A program made the translations under genes and the position numbers. From Nitrospirota bacterium (GTDB lineage Bacteria; Nitrospirota; Nitrospiria; Nitrospirales; Nitrospiraceae), in contig JAGXAR010000023.1 in the NCBI GenBank assembly GCA_018971525.1, forward strand, positions 1 to 53,768: a stretch of DNA of 53,768 nt. The letters run 5' to 3'. A model generated the notes under the pieces. The model ran no database searches, was not told the DNA's origin, and was given only the letters and a program-made list of their open reading frames with translations. Shown here piece after piece: positions 17,480-26,169 of the stretch. Position 1 is the stretch's first letter. Every line of letters begins with the position of its first letter.

Positions 17480-17516
17480 TGTATGATCGAATGTTCGGTG
17501 AGGACGGCTGCATGCC

Positions 17517-19601
17517 ATGAACGAATACAGCACGACAGACTGGTATCGCATTGCGCAGGAGCAACTGACGGGCGTGGCTCTTGCCGTGCAGCGGCAAGAC
17601 GAACTCGACTTGGATGCCTTGTCTGCACTGGCGAGGGGAATTGTCGAGGCGGTCAAGAAAAGTGATCAGTTGCTAGTTTACGCCATGAGCGGTCCTGTCG
17701 GCCCTTCGCTGATCACAAATCTCGTGAATGTCGGAATTCTGGCGACGAAGGTCGGTGCCGGGCTGGGGTATTACGGGAAAGAGCTAGAGCGGCTTACCCT
17801 CGCCGGGCTCCTGCACGACATCGGTCTCTTTGTCGTGCCGCAGTCGGTGATTACCAAGGCCGGTCGGTTGACCCATGATGAACGTACGCTCATTGAACAA
17901 CATCCCGAACTCGGCAATCAGGCGATTCGAAAGGCGGGTCCCAAATACGACTGGTTGGCCCAAGTGGTCCGCCAGGCGCATGAACGGTGGAACGGGCAGG
18001 GGTATCCGAACAAACTGAAGGGGCGGCAGATCAGCGAGTTTGCCCAAATCATCGGCGTGGTGGATGTCTTTGATGCCCTGGTGAGCCCGCGCGGGTATCG
18101 CCGTCGATTTTTTCCACACGAAGCGGTGCGAGAATTAATTGTGGCGGAACGAACGGCATTCCCTCGCGAGGTTGTCAAAGCCTTGGTCGAACAGCTGTCG
18201 GCCTATCCGTTGGGTACTTCGGTACGATTGACCACCGGCGAAGTCGGGTCTGTCACGCGCGTCAATTCGCGCTATCCGCTCCGTCCGGTCGTGTGGATCG
18301 AGGGCGATGCGGCCCGTGGCCAGGAGGGGCGGCAGCTCGATCTGAGCCTCACCCCGCTCGTGTCGATCATCGAAACACTCGAGCCTCCTGACGTCGCACG
18401 CGTGCCGTTTCCAGCGAACGAGACGCGGGCCAAGACATCTGAGGTGGTTCCCTCGGCATCCGATCAGTTTACGTCGCTCTTGGAAGGCTTGGACGCCCTT
18501 GCGAGTGCGATTCAAGGCGCTGTCGAGTCCAGGACTTCTGTGCCAGAAAACCTGAATGCGTCGCTGTCTGGCGAGCATCGATGGACAGTTCGGCCGCCTG
18601 CGCAGGATTTTGCGGATGCCAGTTTTGAAAAAGAAGTGATCGGGTTATTCGCCCTTGAAGCGCACGAATGGCTGGCTCAAATTCAAATGGCGGTGAAACA
18701 GCTCGGTGAAGGGGTCAACGGAACGGTGCGTCCGAAGCTCTACGGGATTCTCCTGCACGGCATTACCAATCTTGCCAAGTCTGCATCGACTGTGCAGCTC
18801 CAGACTATCGAGCAGATGGCCTCGAATCTGCTTCCGATTCTCCACGATGTGGGGCGCCAGGAACCACGCGCGATGACGGCAGCGCTTCAGTCGCTTCAGG
18901 AGGGATTGGATCGGATCAGTCTGGCCGTGCGTCGCTTAGCAGGAGACCAAGAGGAGGAGCCTGCCGGAAATGATGGCGTTCCTGTGGGAACGGTGAGCGA
19001 ACCCTTACAGGCTCTTCCTGCCATTGTGACTGACCAACCCGCGGTCCCCCAGTTGCAGGCTTCGCTCACCGTGACCACCAGGGTCCCGCTTATCCATGCC
19101 CTGCAGGACCTGCAGCAAGCTCGTGCCCGGTCGATGCAGCCAGCCCGCGATGTGTTGGAGGCGGTGATCCAGCGAGCCGAGCAGGAATCCGATCATCTTG
19201 ATGTCGCCGGCGTCGGGCGCATCTTAACTGAACTTGACCGACTCGACGAAGAGTTCCTTCAGGAAGTCCGTCGGCGGGTCCCGATCATCAGTTCCACTCT
19301 CGCGGATTTACGAGCACAAGGGGCGACGGATTTCGTGACGGCGTCTCAGCTCGATCCGATTCTCGAACAGGTCGAGGCCATCTACGATTTGGCCAGCCAT
19401 GTGCAGGCGACGATGATCACGATGTTTTTGCAAGGGCTGCGATCCTTTCTCATGGTCGCGGCCTACCGAAAAACGTCGACGTTGACGCAGCGACTCGGAA
19501 CCGTCGAGACGAGGATTCATGCATTGATTCCGATGGCGGAACAGTGGGTTAACATCGGGCGCGTCGAACGATCGGCCATTGGTGATATCCTGCCAGTCTA
19601 G
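17517..19601 (+). CDS. HD-GYP phosphodiesterase fused to a histidine-less Hpt-like module
   Basis: A 694-residue protein. About residues 55-215 form an HD-GYP domain, which hydrolyses c-di-GMP: L-L-H-D-I-G near 97-102, the QHPELG His, A-H-E-R-W-N-G-Q-G-Y-P near 152-162, and VVDVFDAL. The first His of the usual H-H-E-R pair is replaced by Ala, so metal binding may be altered. A typical tail follows (VRLTTGEVGSVTRVNSRYPLRP, here in two parts). From about 370 the protein repeats the architecture of the 315-residue protein upstream: EAHEWLAQI, GITNLAKSASTV with Thr in place of His, then EEFLQEVRRRVPII and VNIGRVERSAIGDILP. It is the last gene of the cluster and probably its c-di-GMP output. Confidence 0.9.
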   Translation: MNEYSTTDWYRIAQEQLTGVALAVQRQDELDLDALSALARGIVEAVKKSDQLLVYAMSGPVGPSLITNLVNVGILATKVGAGLGYYGKELERLTLAGLLHDIGLFVVPQSVITKAGRLTHDERTLIEQHPELGNQAIRKAGPKYDWLAQVVRQAHERWNGQGYPNKLKGRQISEFAQIIGVVDVFDALVSPRGYRRRFFPHEAVRELIVAERTAFPREVVKALVEQLSAYPLGTSVRLTTGEVGSVTRVNSRYPLRPVVWIEGDAARGQEGRQLDLSLTPLVSIIETLEPPDVARVPFPANETRAKTSEVVPSASDQFTSLLEGLDALASAIQGAVESRTSVPENLNASLSGEHRWTVRPPAQDFADASFEKEVIGLFALEAHEWLAQIQMAVKQLGEGVNGTVRPKLYGILLHGITNLAKSASTVQLQTIEQMASNLLPILHDVGRQEPRAMTAALQSLQEGLDRISLAVRRLAGDQEEEPAGNDGVPVGTVSEPLQALPAIVTDQPAVPQLQASLTVTTRVPLIHALQDLQQARARSMQPARDVLEAVIQRAEQESDHLDVAGVGRILTELDRLDEEFLQEVRRRVPIISSTLADLRAQGATDFVTASQLDPILEQVEAIYDLASHVQATMITMFLQGLRSFLMVAAYRKTSTLTQRLGTVETRIHALIPMAEQWVNIGRVERSAIGDILPV

Positions 19602-20211
19602 GTCCGCCCTGTCAGTCTGCACACTTCTGTACGCTCGATCGTAGAGAATCTTCCAGCTCTTGTGGGATCTGCGCTTTTGTCCCACCTGAGTTTCTGCTAA
19701 AAAAATACATCTCTGCGAAATTGCACGGATTGGAGTGCCTACCGATTGGGCAATGTGTGAGGTGCTGTGGTACGGCATGGTCTTGGTCGCTCGTCCACAT
19801 GGTTATCCACAAGCCATGCACATCTTTTGTGGACACCGAAAGTATGGCTGCCAATGGCCTGATTCCCTGTCTCCTTTGACTTCGTGGAGCTTCAGGTGGA
19901 TGAGCGCAAAGGATCTCTCTGAGAGTGATGTTTCGGTGCCAAGGTCTGCCTTTGTACCATGGAGTCAACAGATGACTGCCCATCATATGAAAACCCAGCA
20001 TGCCGTCTACCGTTCCTCGTGTGTCGTCCACAATTTCTCATCTAGTCGTGCGAATTAAGCGTTGCGCTCAATCAGATCCGACTGGGACGCCAAATCTCCC
20101 TTTCGTGTCCATGTGACAGGCAACAGAAGGATGGTATGATGCCGCCCTCTTGCTAACGTGTCTTGTCGAGGACGGGAAGTCCGGCAGTGTATCTAGTGGG
20201 GGAACGCATCG
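19602..20211. other. 600-bp gene-free stretch with one perfect DnaA box and three near matches
   Basis: No convincing gene is present. TTATCCACA at 19803-19811 is a perfect match to the strong DnaA box. TCGTCCACA occurs at 19791-19799 and 20024-20032, and TGTGGACAC (reverse orientation) at 19828-19836, each with two mismatches. No dnaA, dnaN or gyrase gene and no clear AT-rich unwinding element is nearby, so a chromosomal origin is unlikely. The right end should hold the promoter of the membrane-protein gene. Confidence 0.4.
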
Positions 20212-20733
20212 ATGCCGAAGCTTGTGACGGTCTTGCGACCGGAGAAGATTCAGGAGCAAGCTCGCTACTATGTCCGATCCTATATCCTCCTCCCCGCCGG
20301 GGTGGTCGGACTGGTCTGCATGCTCGGTGGGGTAGGGTCACTCGGCTATCAACTGCTGGCGAACCATACCTACACCTGGTTGACGTTTCTGGCCAGCTCA
20401 GCTTTGCTTGTGGTCGGTGCGTTGTGTGGGTGGGTGCAGACACGCTATCACCGCTATGTGTTGGCGACCTTTCCCGAGGTGTATGCGGCACGGATGCGAA
20501 CAGCTGTGGTTCAACGCAGCAAGAAGGCCAAAGCCGAGCCGGACGTGCCGTCAATCGATCACCCTGGGCGAGGCTTTGTCCCTGTGCTCTCCATCGCCGG
20601 AGCGGTCCTGATCTTTGGCGCATCAGCCGCGGCTATCGTTCGCGGAGACCTCGACCCGCTTCCGGCTGTCTTGGTTCCCTGGGCGGGATTTTACTGGGCC
20701 AAGTTGTTTGGTTGGCGTGGAATTGTAGGATAG
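20212..20733 (+). CDS. Small integral membrane protein of unknown function
   Basis: A 173-residue membrane protein I cannot name. Hydrophobic segments lie at about 25-47 (ILLPAGVVGLVCMLGGVGSLGY, in part), 57-78, 123-143 and 147-167, giving four likely membrane helices. A charged cytoplasmic loop lies between the second and third (RSKKAKAEPD). The ATG follows GGGGGAACGCATCG. It ends 19 bases from the convergent lpxD gene. The neighbouring lipid A and LPS-transport genes face it, so an envelope role is possible but not shown. Confidence 0.7.
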   Translation: MPKLVTVLRPEKIQEQARYYVRSYILLPAGVVGLVCMLGGVGSLGYQLLANHTYTWLTFLASSALLVVGALCGWVQTRYHRYVLATFPEVYAARMRTAVVQRSKKAKAEPDVPSIDHPGRGFVPVLSIAGAVLIFGASAAAIVRGDLDPLPAVLVPWAGFYWAKLFGWRGIVG

Positions 20734-20752
20734 GGCCAGCCAGACCGATCTG

Positions 20753-21841
20753 TTATCGAGCCCGCTTCTTAGCCTTTGTCTTGGAGGCTGGAGGAACCGT
20801 GCGCGAGTCTTCAAGCTGCTTCACCCGTTCTTCCAATGTGCGGACGGCCTGCCGGAGTTCAGGAAGCCGTGGAATCACGGCCTGGGCCTTCACCCAGACT
20901 TCATGTGGCATCACGGGAGCCCCTGAGACGATCTGGTTGGGTTCAAGGCTTCGGTTGACACCTGCGCGAGCGGCGATCATGACTTGATCTCCGATGACGA
21001 GGTGGTCCGCCAGCCCTGCTTGTCCCCCGATCATGACGTGATGCCCCACGCGAGTACTACCCGCGATCCCGACCTGTGCTACCAGGATCGAGTGGGCCCC
21101 AATGGTGACGTTATGGGCGATCTGGACCAGATTGTCGACCTTGGTACCTTGCTTGATGATCGTTTGGCCGAGTGTGGCTCGATCGACCGTCACATTCGCG
21201 CCGAGTTCGACATCATCTTCGATTGTGACTCCGCCAAGCTGGGGAATCTTGTAATGCCGCCCCTGGTCCTGAACGTAGCCGAATCCGTCGCTTCCGACCA
21301 CCGTGCCACTGTGAATGATGACCCGCGCTCCGATCGTGCACCCTTCCCTGACGACGACGTTGGGATACAGCAGCGTATCGTCTCCGATCGTCGTATCGTT
21401 GCCGACGAAGACCCCGGGATAGAGTGTCACTCGCGCGCCGATTGTGACCCGGTCTCCCAAGGTGACTCCCGGCCAGATCGAGACATCGGGACCGATTTGA
21501 CTTTCAATGCCACGGACAACAGTCGCGTCGATTCCGCGAGGAGGGGCGATCGGGCAGAAGAAAGCCCGGGCGACCTGCGCAAAGGCCAGTGTGGGATTGG
21601 CGACGACGATGTGGGGATTGGTGATTTCACCAAGACGCCGGTGTGCGAGGAGTGCTCCGGCGGCGGTCGGCCCACTCGTTTTGATCATCCGATCCCCTGT
21701 GACGAAGGTCAGATCGTCCGGGCCTGCCTCTTCGAAGCCGGCGAGGCTCACGACGGTGGCGTGCGGCGAGCCCACAAGGTCTCCCCCGACCACATCATGG
21801 ATCTGTGCCAATGATACAGGACTGCGCGCGCGAGTCGTCAT
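20753..21841 (-). CDS. lpxD: UDP-3-O-acylglucosamine N-acyltransferase
   Basis: LpxD adds the second hydroxyacyl chain, taken from acyl-ACP, to UDP-3-O-acyl-glucosamine in lipid A synthesis. At 362 residues it is close to family length. An N-terminal uridine-binding domain (about 1-100) leads into a left-handed beta helix of hexapeptide repeats (IGPDVSIWPGVTLGD and similar) containing the catalytic His in QIAHNVTIG near residue 245. A C-terminal helix follows, with a basic tail (SKTKAKKRAR). It starts 5 bases after the acyl carrier protein gene, its presumed acyl donor, and is the last gene of the lptF-lptG-fabF-acp-lpxD operon. Confidence 0.95.
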   Translation of the reverse strand: MTTRARSPVSLAQIHDVVGGDLVGSPHATVVSLAGFEEAGPDDLTFVTGDRMIKTSGPTAAGALLAHRRLGEITNPHIVVANPTLAFAQVARAFFCPIAPPRGIDATVVRGIESQIGPDVSIWPGVTLGDRVTIGARVTLYPGVFVGNDTTIGDDTLLYPNVVVREGCTIGARVIIHSGTVVGSDGFGYVQDQGRHYKIPQLGGVTIEDDVELGANVTVDRATLGQTIIKQGTKVDNLVQIAHNVTIGAHSILVAQVGIAGSTRVGHHVMIGGQAGLADHLVIGDQVMIAARAGVNRSLEPNQIVSGAPVMPHEVWVKAQAVIPRLPELRQAVRTLEERVKQLEDSRTVPPASKTKAKKRAR

Positions 21842-21846
21842 ATGGA

Positions 21847-22161
21847 TTAGGACTTTTTCCTGCTCTTTGGCTTGGATGGCTTCGTTGGTTTCTTGGTCGG
21901 AACCGGTGAGGCCGTTTTCCCCAACCGCTTCTCCACATAACTCACGACTTGGCCGACATTCGCCAGGCCCTCCAAGTCTTGGTCCGGGATTTGGAGATCG
22001 AAGGCCTCCTCGATACGATAGAGCAGTTCGATCACCGCCATCGAGTCCAGGCCTAAGTCGTCACGCAGGTGATGTGTCATCAGTATCGTGGCCGGATCGC
22101 GTTTCAGGTACTGACCCAAGGCGGTTCGGATCTTCAGTGATGTGGTGGGATCGGTTGCCAT
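21847..22161 (-). CDS. Acyl carrier protein with a lysine-rich tail
   Basis: A 104-residue acyl carrier protein. The phosphopantetheine attachment site is Ser40 in DDLGLDSMAV, followed by the usual helix II (ELLYRIEEAFDLQIP). Canonical ACPs have about 78 residues and an acidic end. This one continues with about 25 residues rich in Lys, Pro and Ser (KKPTKPSKPKSRKK), which is unusual. It sits directly before lpxD and downstream of a ketosynthase gene, so it is probably a dedicated carrier for hydroxyacyl chains of lipid A or another envelope lipid rather than the housekeeping AcpP. That specialisation is inference. Confidence 0.9.
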   Translation of the reverse strand: MATDPTTSLKIRTALGQYLKRDPATILMTHHLRDDLGLDSMAVIELLYRIEEAFDLQIPDQDLEGLANVGQVVSYVEKRLGKTASPVPTKKPTKPSKPKSRKKS

Positions 22162-22188
22162 CTGTTGATCCTCTCCGTGGTGCTCTCG

Positions 22189-22208
22189 CAGGATGTTGAA
22201 AAGTCGCT
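22189..22208 (+). repeat. Single end of the CAGGATG-type intergenic repeat between acp and fabF
   Basis: The start of this 181-bp gap contains CAGGATGTTGAAAAGTCGC, matching the left end of the 30033-30154 element with one substitution and two missing bases. A related half-site, CTCGCAGCGCGTTGAA, occurs near 22303. No gene is visible in the gap. It probably separates fabF and acp transcripts by a folded element. Confidence 0.45.
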
Positions 22209-22342
22209 CTGCTCACTCGCCCAACCCAGGCGGCTACGTCACCAGGCCGCTCTGAGGCTGCTAATGCCTGAGAAATCTCCGTCCCCCTGCGGTGTTCTCG
22301 CAGCGCGTTGAATTCCAACTCGCTCGCAATCGTGTTCAGCAG

Positions 22343-23599
22343 CTATGCGCTCGCGTGTTTCAATACCACAGCGGCATTGTTGCTGCCAAATCCAAAGGCG
22401 TTCAGCAAGGCCACCTTTATACGACGCTCTTGTGCTGATCGAGAGAGTCCTCCCAGCGCACAAGCCGGATCCGGGTCATCATAGTTGGCGGTCGGATGAA
22501 TCTGACCCGTGTGCAGGGCCAGCACCGAGGCGATGCCTCCGATTGCACCGGCGGCGCCCAGCGTGTGGCCGATCAACGATTTGGTGGCGTTGATGGCAAT
22601 CTTGTCCGCGCGCGATTTAAAGAGTTGCCGAATTGCTTTGGCTTCGACGGCATCGCCGATCGTCGTTGACGTGGCGTGGGCATTGATGTAATCCACCTGC
22701 CCCGGAGTCAGACCGGCATCCGCGAGCGCGAGCTTCATCGTGTTGGCCACTTCCACGCCATCCTCACGAGGGATGACCATGTGATACGCCTCGCTGGTGG
22801 CGGCGTAGCCCGCAATTTCTGCATAAACCCTCGCCTTGCGTTTCTTGGCATGCGCGGCTGATTCCAAGATGAGTGTCCCGGCGCCTTCTCCCATGACGAA
22901 GCCGTCGCGCAACCGATCGAAGGGCCGAGAGGCCTTCTCCGGTTGTTCGTTGAACTTGGTCGAGAGGGCACGCAGGGAACAAAATCCCGCGAAGACGAGC
23001 GGGGTAATGCTGGCATCGGCGCCCACGGTGATCACGACATCGGCACGGCCCTCTCGGATACAGTGGAGGGCTTGCCCGAGTGCATGGGCGCTGGAGGAGC
23101 AGGCGGTCGAGATGGTCAGGTTGGGGCCCTTGGCACCGTAGGCTATCGCGATAATGCCGGAGGCCGAATTCAGAGTGATGACGGGAATAAAATTCGGATG
23201 GACGCGATTGGGTTTCTGTCGCTCGTAGAGCTGCGTGATCTCACGTTCGCCCATGACCATACCGCCCATGCCGGCTCCTACGATGACCGCGACACGATGG
23301 GGATTCTCCTTCGCCATCTGGATGCCCGAGTCGGTCAGCGCTTCTTTTGCCGCTACGAGGGCAAACTGGGCGTAGCGGTCGACGCGTTCGCCATGAGCGG
23401 AGTCGAGAAACTGTTCGACCGCAAAGTCGCGCACCTGGCCCGCGACCTTGGATCGGTAGCCGTCCATGGGAAAGGGGGCGAACGATGTAATCGCTGAGAT
23501 GCCGGATTGGCCGGAGAGGGCGGCTTTCCAAAACTCACTCACTCCGATACCGATCGGAGAGACGACCCCCAGCCCTGTAACGACAACACGTGCCCGCAT
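22343..23599 (-). CDS. fabF: 3-oxoacyl-[acyl-carrier-protein] synthase II
   Basis: This elongating beta-ketoacyl-ACP synthase condenses malonyl-ACP with acyl-ACP. At 418 residues it is of family length. The catalytic triad is intact: Cys167 in ISTACSSSAHAL, His308 in NAHATSTTIGD and His345 in SLIGHTLGAAGAIGG. It begins immediately with VVVTGLGVVSPIGIGV, so the ATG start is secure. It lies in an operon with lptF, lptG, an unusual acyl carrier protein and lpxD. It may therefore be a second KAS II devoted to envelope lipids; whether the genome has another fabF cannot be seen here. Confidence 0.93.
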   Translation of the reverse strand: MRARVVVTGLGVVSPIGIGVSEFWKAALSGQSGISAITSFAPFPMDGYRSKVAGQVRDFAVEQFLDSAHGERVDRYAQFALVAAKEALTDSGIQMAKENPHRVAVIVGAGMGGMVMGEREITQLYERQKPNRVHPNFIPVITLNSASGIIAIAYGAKGPNLTISTACSSSAHALGQALHCIREGRADVVITVGADASITPLVFAGFCSLRALSTKFNEQPEKASRPFDRLRDGFVMGEGAGTLILESAAHAKKRKARVYAEIAGYAATSEAYHMVIPREDGVEVANTMKLALADAGLTPGQVDYINAHATSTTIGDAVEAKAIRQLFKSRADKIAINATKSLIGHTLGAAGAIGGIASVLALHTGQIHPTANYDDPDPACALGGLSRSAQERRIKVALLNAFGFGSNNAAVVLKHASA

Positions 23600-23684
23600 C
23601 TTCTTGAAATCCTTTCGATAACGCTCTGGCTTCTACTTACCGGAAGCGGCTGGATGAGTCAACCAGTTGATCGAGGAGGGAGGG

Positions 23685-24776
23685 TTAGTAGCGCACCTTG
23701 AGCATCAGATAGAGCCCATAACTCATGAAGAGTAGATTCGCCATCCAGCCGGCGATCAGAGGTGTCAAGGCTCCGCCACGGCCGAGCGCGATCGCGATCG
23801 AGTGTGTCGTCCAATAGCAGAAACCGACGGCGAGCGCCTGCCCAATACCTATCGCCATGCTGCCCCCTCTGGTGCCGCTCCGGCGCAGACTCAGCGCAAT
23901 GCCGATCAGGACCATGATCACGGTGACGAAGGGGAAGGCGATTCGACTGTAGTAGTCTGTCTGGAGGCGTGCGGACTGGGAGCCCTGCTGGTGCCGACGT
24001 CTGGTGTAGGCGCGGATATCGTGGAACGTCATCAACTCGGAGTCGCCAGAGAGCCAGGTGGTGAAGTCATCGGGAATGAGGGTCAGGGCGATGGCTTGGC
24101 GGTCGAACTCGGTGACTGAAACGGTTCCATCGGGGGAAAACCGTCGGTGCCGTCCCTGATACAACGTCCATGCGGAGTCAACATAGCGGGCTTCCTCGGC
24201 TTCAGTGATGTCGACCAGTTGGAAATTGCGATTGAACTGAAAGAGACGCACGCCGCCCAAGAGTTCCCCGCCGACGGAGACGCTCACGACATGCATGAGG
24301 CTGTCGGCTCCTACTCTTATCCAGGGTTGCTGGAGTTTCAATGCCGTCGCGGGAGGTTTTTTCTCGATGCGCGTGGTCCGAATCTCTTCGGACTTGCTCG
24401 CGGCCAGCGGGATGACGGTGGAACTGAACAGCAAGAGCACGAGGGCAATCCCTGCAGCGAAGGCAATGAAAGGGGAGGTGATCCAGGGTAAACTGATGCC
24501 GCAACTGCGCATGGCCGTGATTTCGTGGCCGCGGGAGAGCAATCCGAAGGTCAGCAAGGTGGCCATTAGGATGGCCAGCGGCGCGATTTGGAAGGAGATC
24601 GCGGGAGTCTTGAGAAGGAAATACGTCAGGACATCAAGCCAGTTGGCATCGTAACGCAAGAACCGGCGCACCTTCTCAAAGAAGTCGATGACGAGGTATA
24701 TCGTCATCAAACCAGTGAAACACATGGTGAAGACTTTGGCGTATTCCCGAAGGAGATAGCGGAAGAGAATGGGCAT
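23685..24776 (-). CDS. lptG: LPS export permease LptG
   Basis: LptG is an inner-membrane subunit of the LptB2FG transporter, which extracts lipopolysaccharide and passes it to the LptC/A bridge. The 363-residue protein has the YjgP/YjgQ layout: three membrane helices at about 12-33, 58-82 and 100-123, a periplasmic beta-jellyroll domain of about 150 residues, and three C-terminal helices from about 275. The family stretch FLLKTPAISFQIAPLAILMATLLTFG is visible around helix 2. It starts 5 bases after the lptF stop codon, so both permease halves are co-translated. The paired gene order distinguishes it from LptF. Confidence 0.93.
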   Translation of the reverse strand: MPILFRYLLREYAKVFTMCFTGLMTIYLVIDFFEKVRRFLRYDANWLDVLTYFLLKTPAISFQIAPLAILMATLLTFGLLSRGHEITAMRSCGISLPWITSPFIAFAAGIALVLLLFSSTVIPLAASKSEEIRTTRIEKKPPATALKLQQPWIRVGADSLMHVVSVSVGGELLGGVRLFQFNRNFQLVDITEAEEARYVDSAWTLYQGRHRRFSPDGTVSVTEFDRQAIALTLIPDDFTTWLSGDSELMTFHDIRAYTRRRHQQGSQSARLQTDYYSRIAFPFVTVIMVLIGIALSLRRSGTRGGSMAIGIGQALAVGFCYWTTHSIAIALGRGGALTPLIAGWMANLLFMSYGLYLMLKVRY

Positions 24777-24780
24777 AGGA

Positions 24781-25905
24781 TTACTGGCGACTCATGTTGT
24801 AAAACCACACGACAGTGGTGAGTGCGAAGATGCCGTTCGGTATCCAGGCCCCGGCAAAGGGCGACAGGGTCGCCGTCGTGACCAGGAATTCGCAGGCGAC
24901 GTTCAGCATGTAGTAGACGATCACCACTAACACACCGACCGCAAATCCGCCCATTCGTCCGGACCGTTTCGAGACGATGCCAACCGGGACGCCCAGAAGG
25001 CAAAACACCAGTGAGGCAGTAGGAAAGGCCAAATCTTTGTAGTACTCCATCAATCGTCTGAGCGCGGCTGGGTCGTGCCACTGGGATTGTGTGAGCTGGG
25101 CAATAATGGAATCGTACGACGGACGTTCTTCCGTGGCTGAGTAGCCACTTTGGTTCAGTGAGAGCTTCAGGTCGTAGCTGGCGAATGACGCCTGCTCGTA
25201 TTGGTCGGCCTGATCCGGTCGGCTGTGAATGACTCCGTCCTGCAGGCGTAACGCCACCTGATTGGTGGAGGCATCCATCAGGACCTGGTATTGCTGCGCT
25301 ACGATGATGCGGGGATCCTCCGCATTCCGTTCATCCGAGACGAAGATGCCGGTTGTAGCCTGGTCGGGATTCCCATCCGGGACGTAGATCACCATCTTTG
25401 GGATGGGCTCGTTGAATGTCCCCCTTTCCAACGCCAGCACCAGCTGATCCCGAAGAAGATTCAGCGCCACTTTCTTGAGGTTCGTGGAACTCCAGGGTTG
25501 CCCCCACTGCGCCAACCACAAGGTCAGTCCAAACACGAGCAAGGCGAAGAGCAGCACGGGGCGTGCCAATCGCATGAGGCTCAGCCCCGCCGCCTGCATC
25601 GCCACCAGTTCCTTGTCGAAGGACAGCCGCCCGAACGCGGTGATCGAGGCGATGATCCCGGCGATCGGGAGGGTCAACACGAGGAACGACGGCATCAGAT
25701 GGGCGAAGACCTGAAGCACCGCCACGATTCCGACGCCTTTGGAGACCAGCAATTCCACCAAGCGCAGGAGTTCCCGCGTGAGCATCACAAAGCAGAGCGC
25801 CCCGAGGCTGATACTAAAGGGGGAAAGGAGTTCGGTGAAGATGTAGCGGTCCAGCAGCGTTCGTAGAAACATTCGAAGAATCACGCTCCTCGCACGGTGC
25901 GACAC
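24781..25905 (-). CDS. lptF: LPS export permease LptF
   Basis: LptF is the partner of LptG in the LPS exporter. The 374-residue protein has the same six-helix YjgP/YjgQ design with a periplasmic jellyroll domain, beginning LLDRYIFTELLSPFSISLGAL (first helix, split from its leader) and ending with helices around GGFAVGVLVVIVYYML. The frame opens with GTG at 25905. An ATG at 25872, giving M-F-L-R-T-L-L-D-R-Y, looks more family-like, and GAGGAG lies 13 bases before it, so the start is uncertain by 11 codons. It is the first gene of the envelope operon. Confidence 0.92.
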   Translation of the reverse strand: MSHRARSVILRMFLRTLLDRYIFTELLSPFSISLGALCFVMLTRELLRLVELLVSKGVGIVAVLQVFAHLMPSFLVLTLPIAGIIASITAFGRLSFDKELVAMQAAGLSLMRLARPVLLFALLVFGLTLWLAQWGQPWSSTNLKKVALNLLRDQLVLALERGTFNEPIPKMVIYVPDGNPDQATTGIFVSDERNAEDPRIIVAQQYQVLMDASTNQVALRLQDGVIHSRPDQADQYEQASFASYDLKLSLNQSGYSATEERPSYDSIIAQLTQSQWHDPAALRRLMEYYKDLAFPTASLVFCLLGVPVGIVSKRSGRMGGFAVGVLVVIVYYMLNVACEFLVTTATLSPFAGAWIPNGIFALTTVVWFYNMSRQ

Positions 25906-26169
25906 TATAGGCGAGCAGACGAAGCTTGTCTACCTCGAGGCCGGTGAGCATGCGGCCAAAGAATGGCTTGACAAGATTTGAAATGCCGTGGTACATGCTG
26001 CGCGATTTGTAACCAAGATGGGTTTCGTGATCGATTTTTTCTCTCCAATGAGCCCGTCATTCCAGTCTACTCTTCTTCCTGTCTTTTTCTCTTCATCATG
26101 TGTGTCGCCAACTGGGTTCCGGGGCCGGCCACGTAACTAGGCGTGGCCGTTGAGGAAAGGAGGGTTTTC

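Noticed and set aside
19735-20058. 107-codon plus-strand frame after the HD-GYP gene
   Set aside because: Composition is erratic, there is no ribosome binding site, and it covers the DnaA-box cluster; not supported as a gene.
19602-20211. Chromosomal replication origin
   Set aside because: Only one perfect DnaA box, no AT-rich unwinding region and no dnaA, dnaN or gyr genes beside it.
20984-21814. Long plus-strand frame opposite lpxD
   Set aside because: It is the antisense shadow of the hexapeptide-repeat coding sequence of lpxD, Asp- and Arg-rich, with no start signal.
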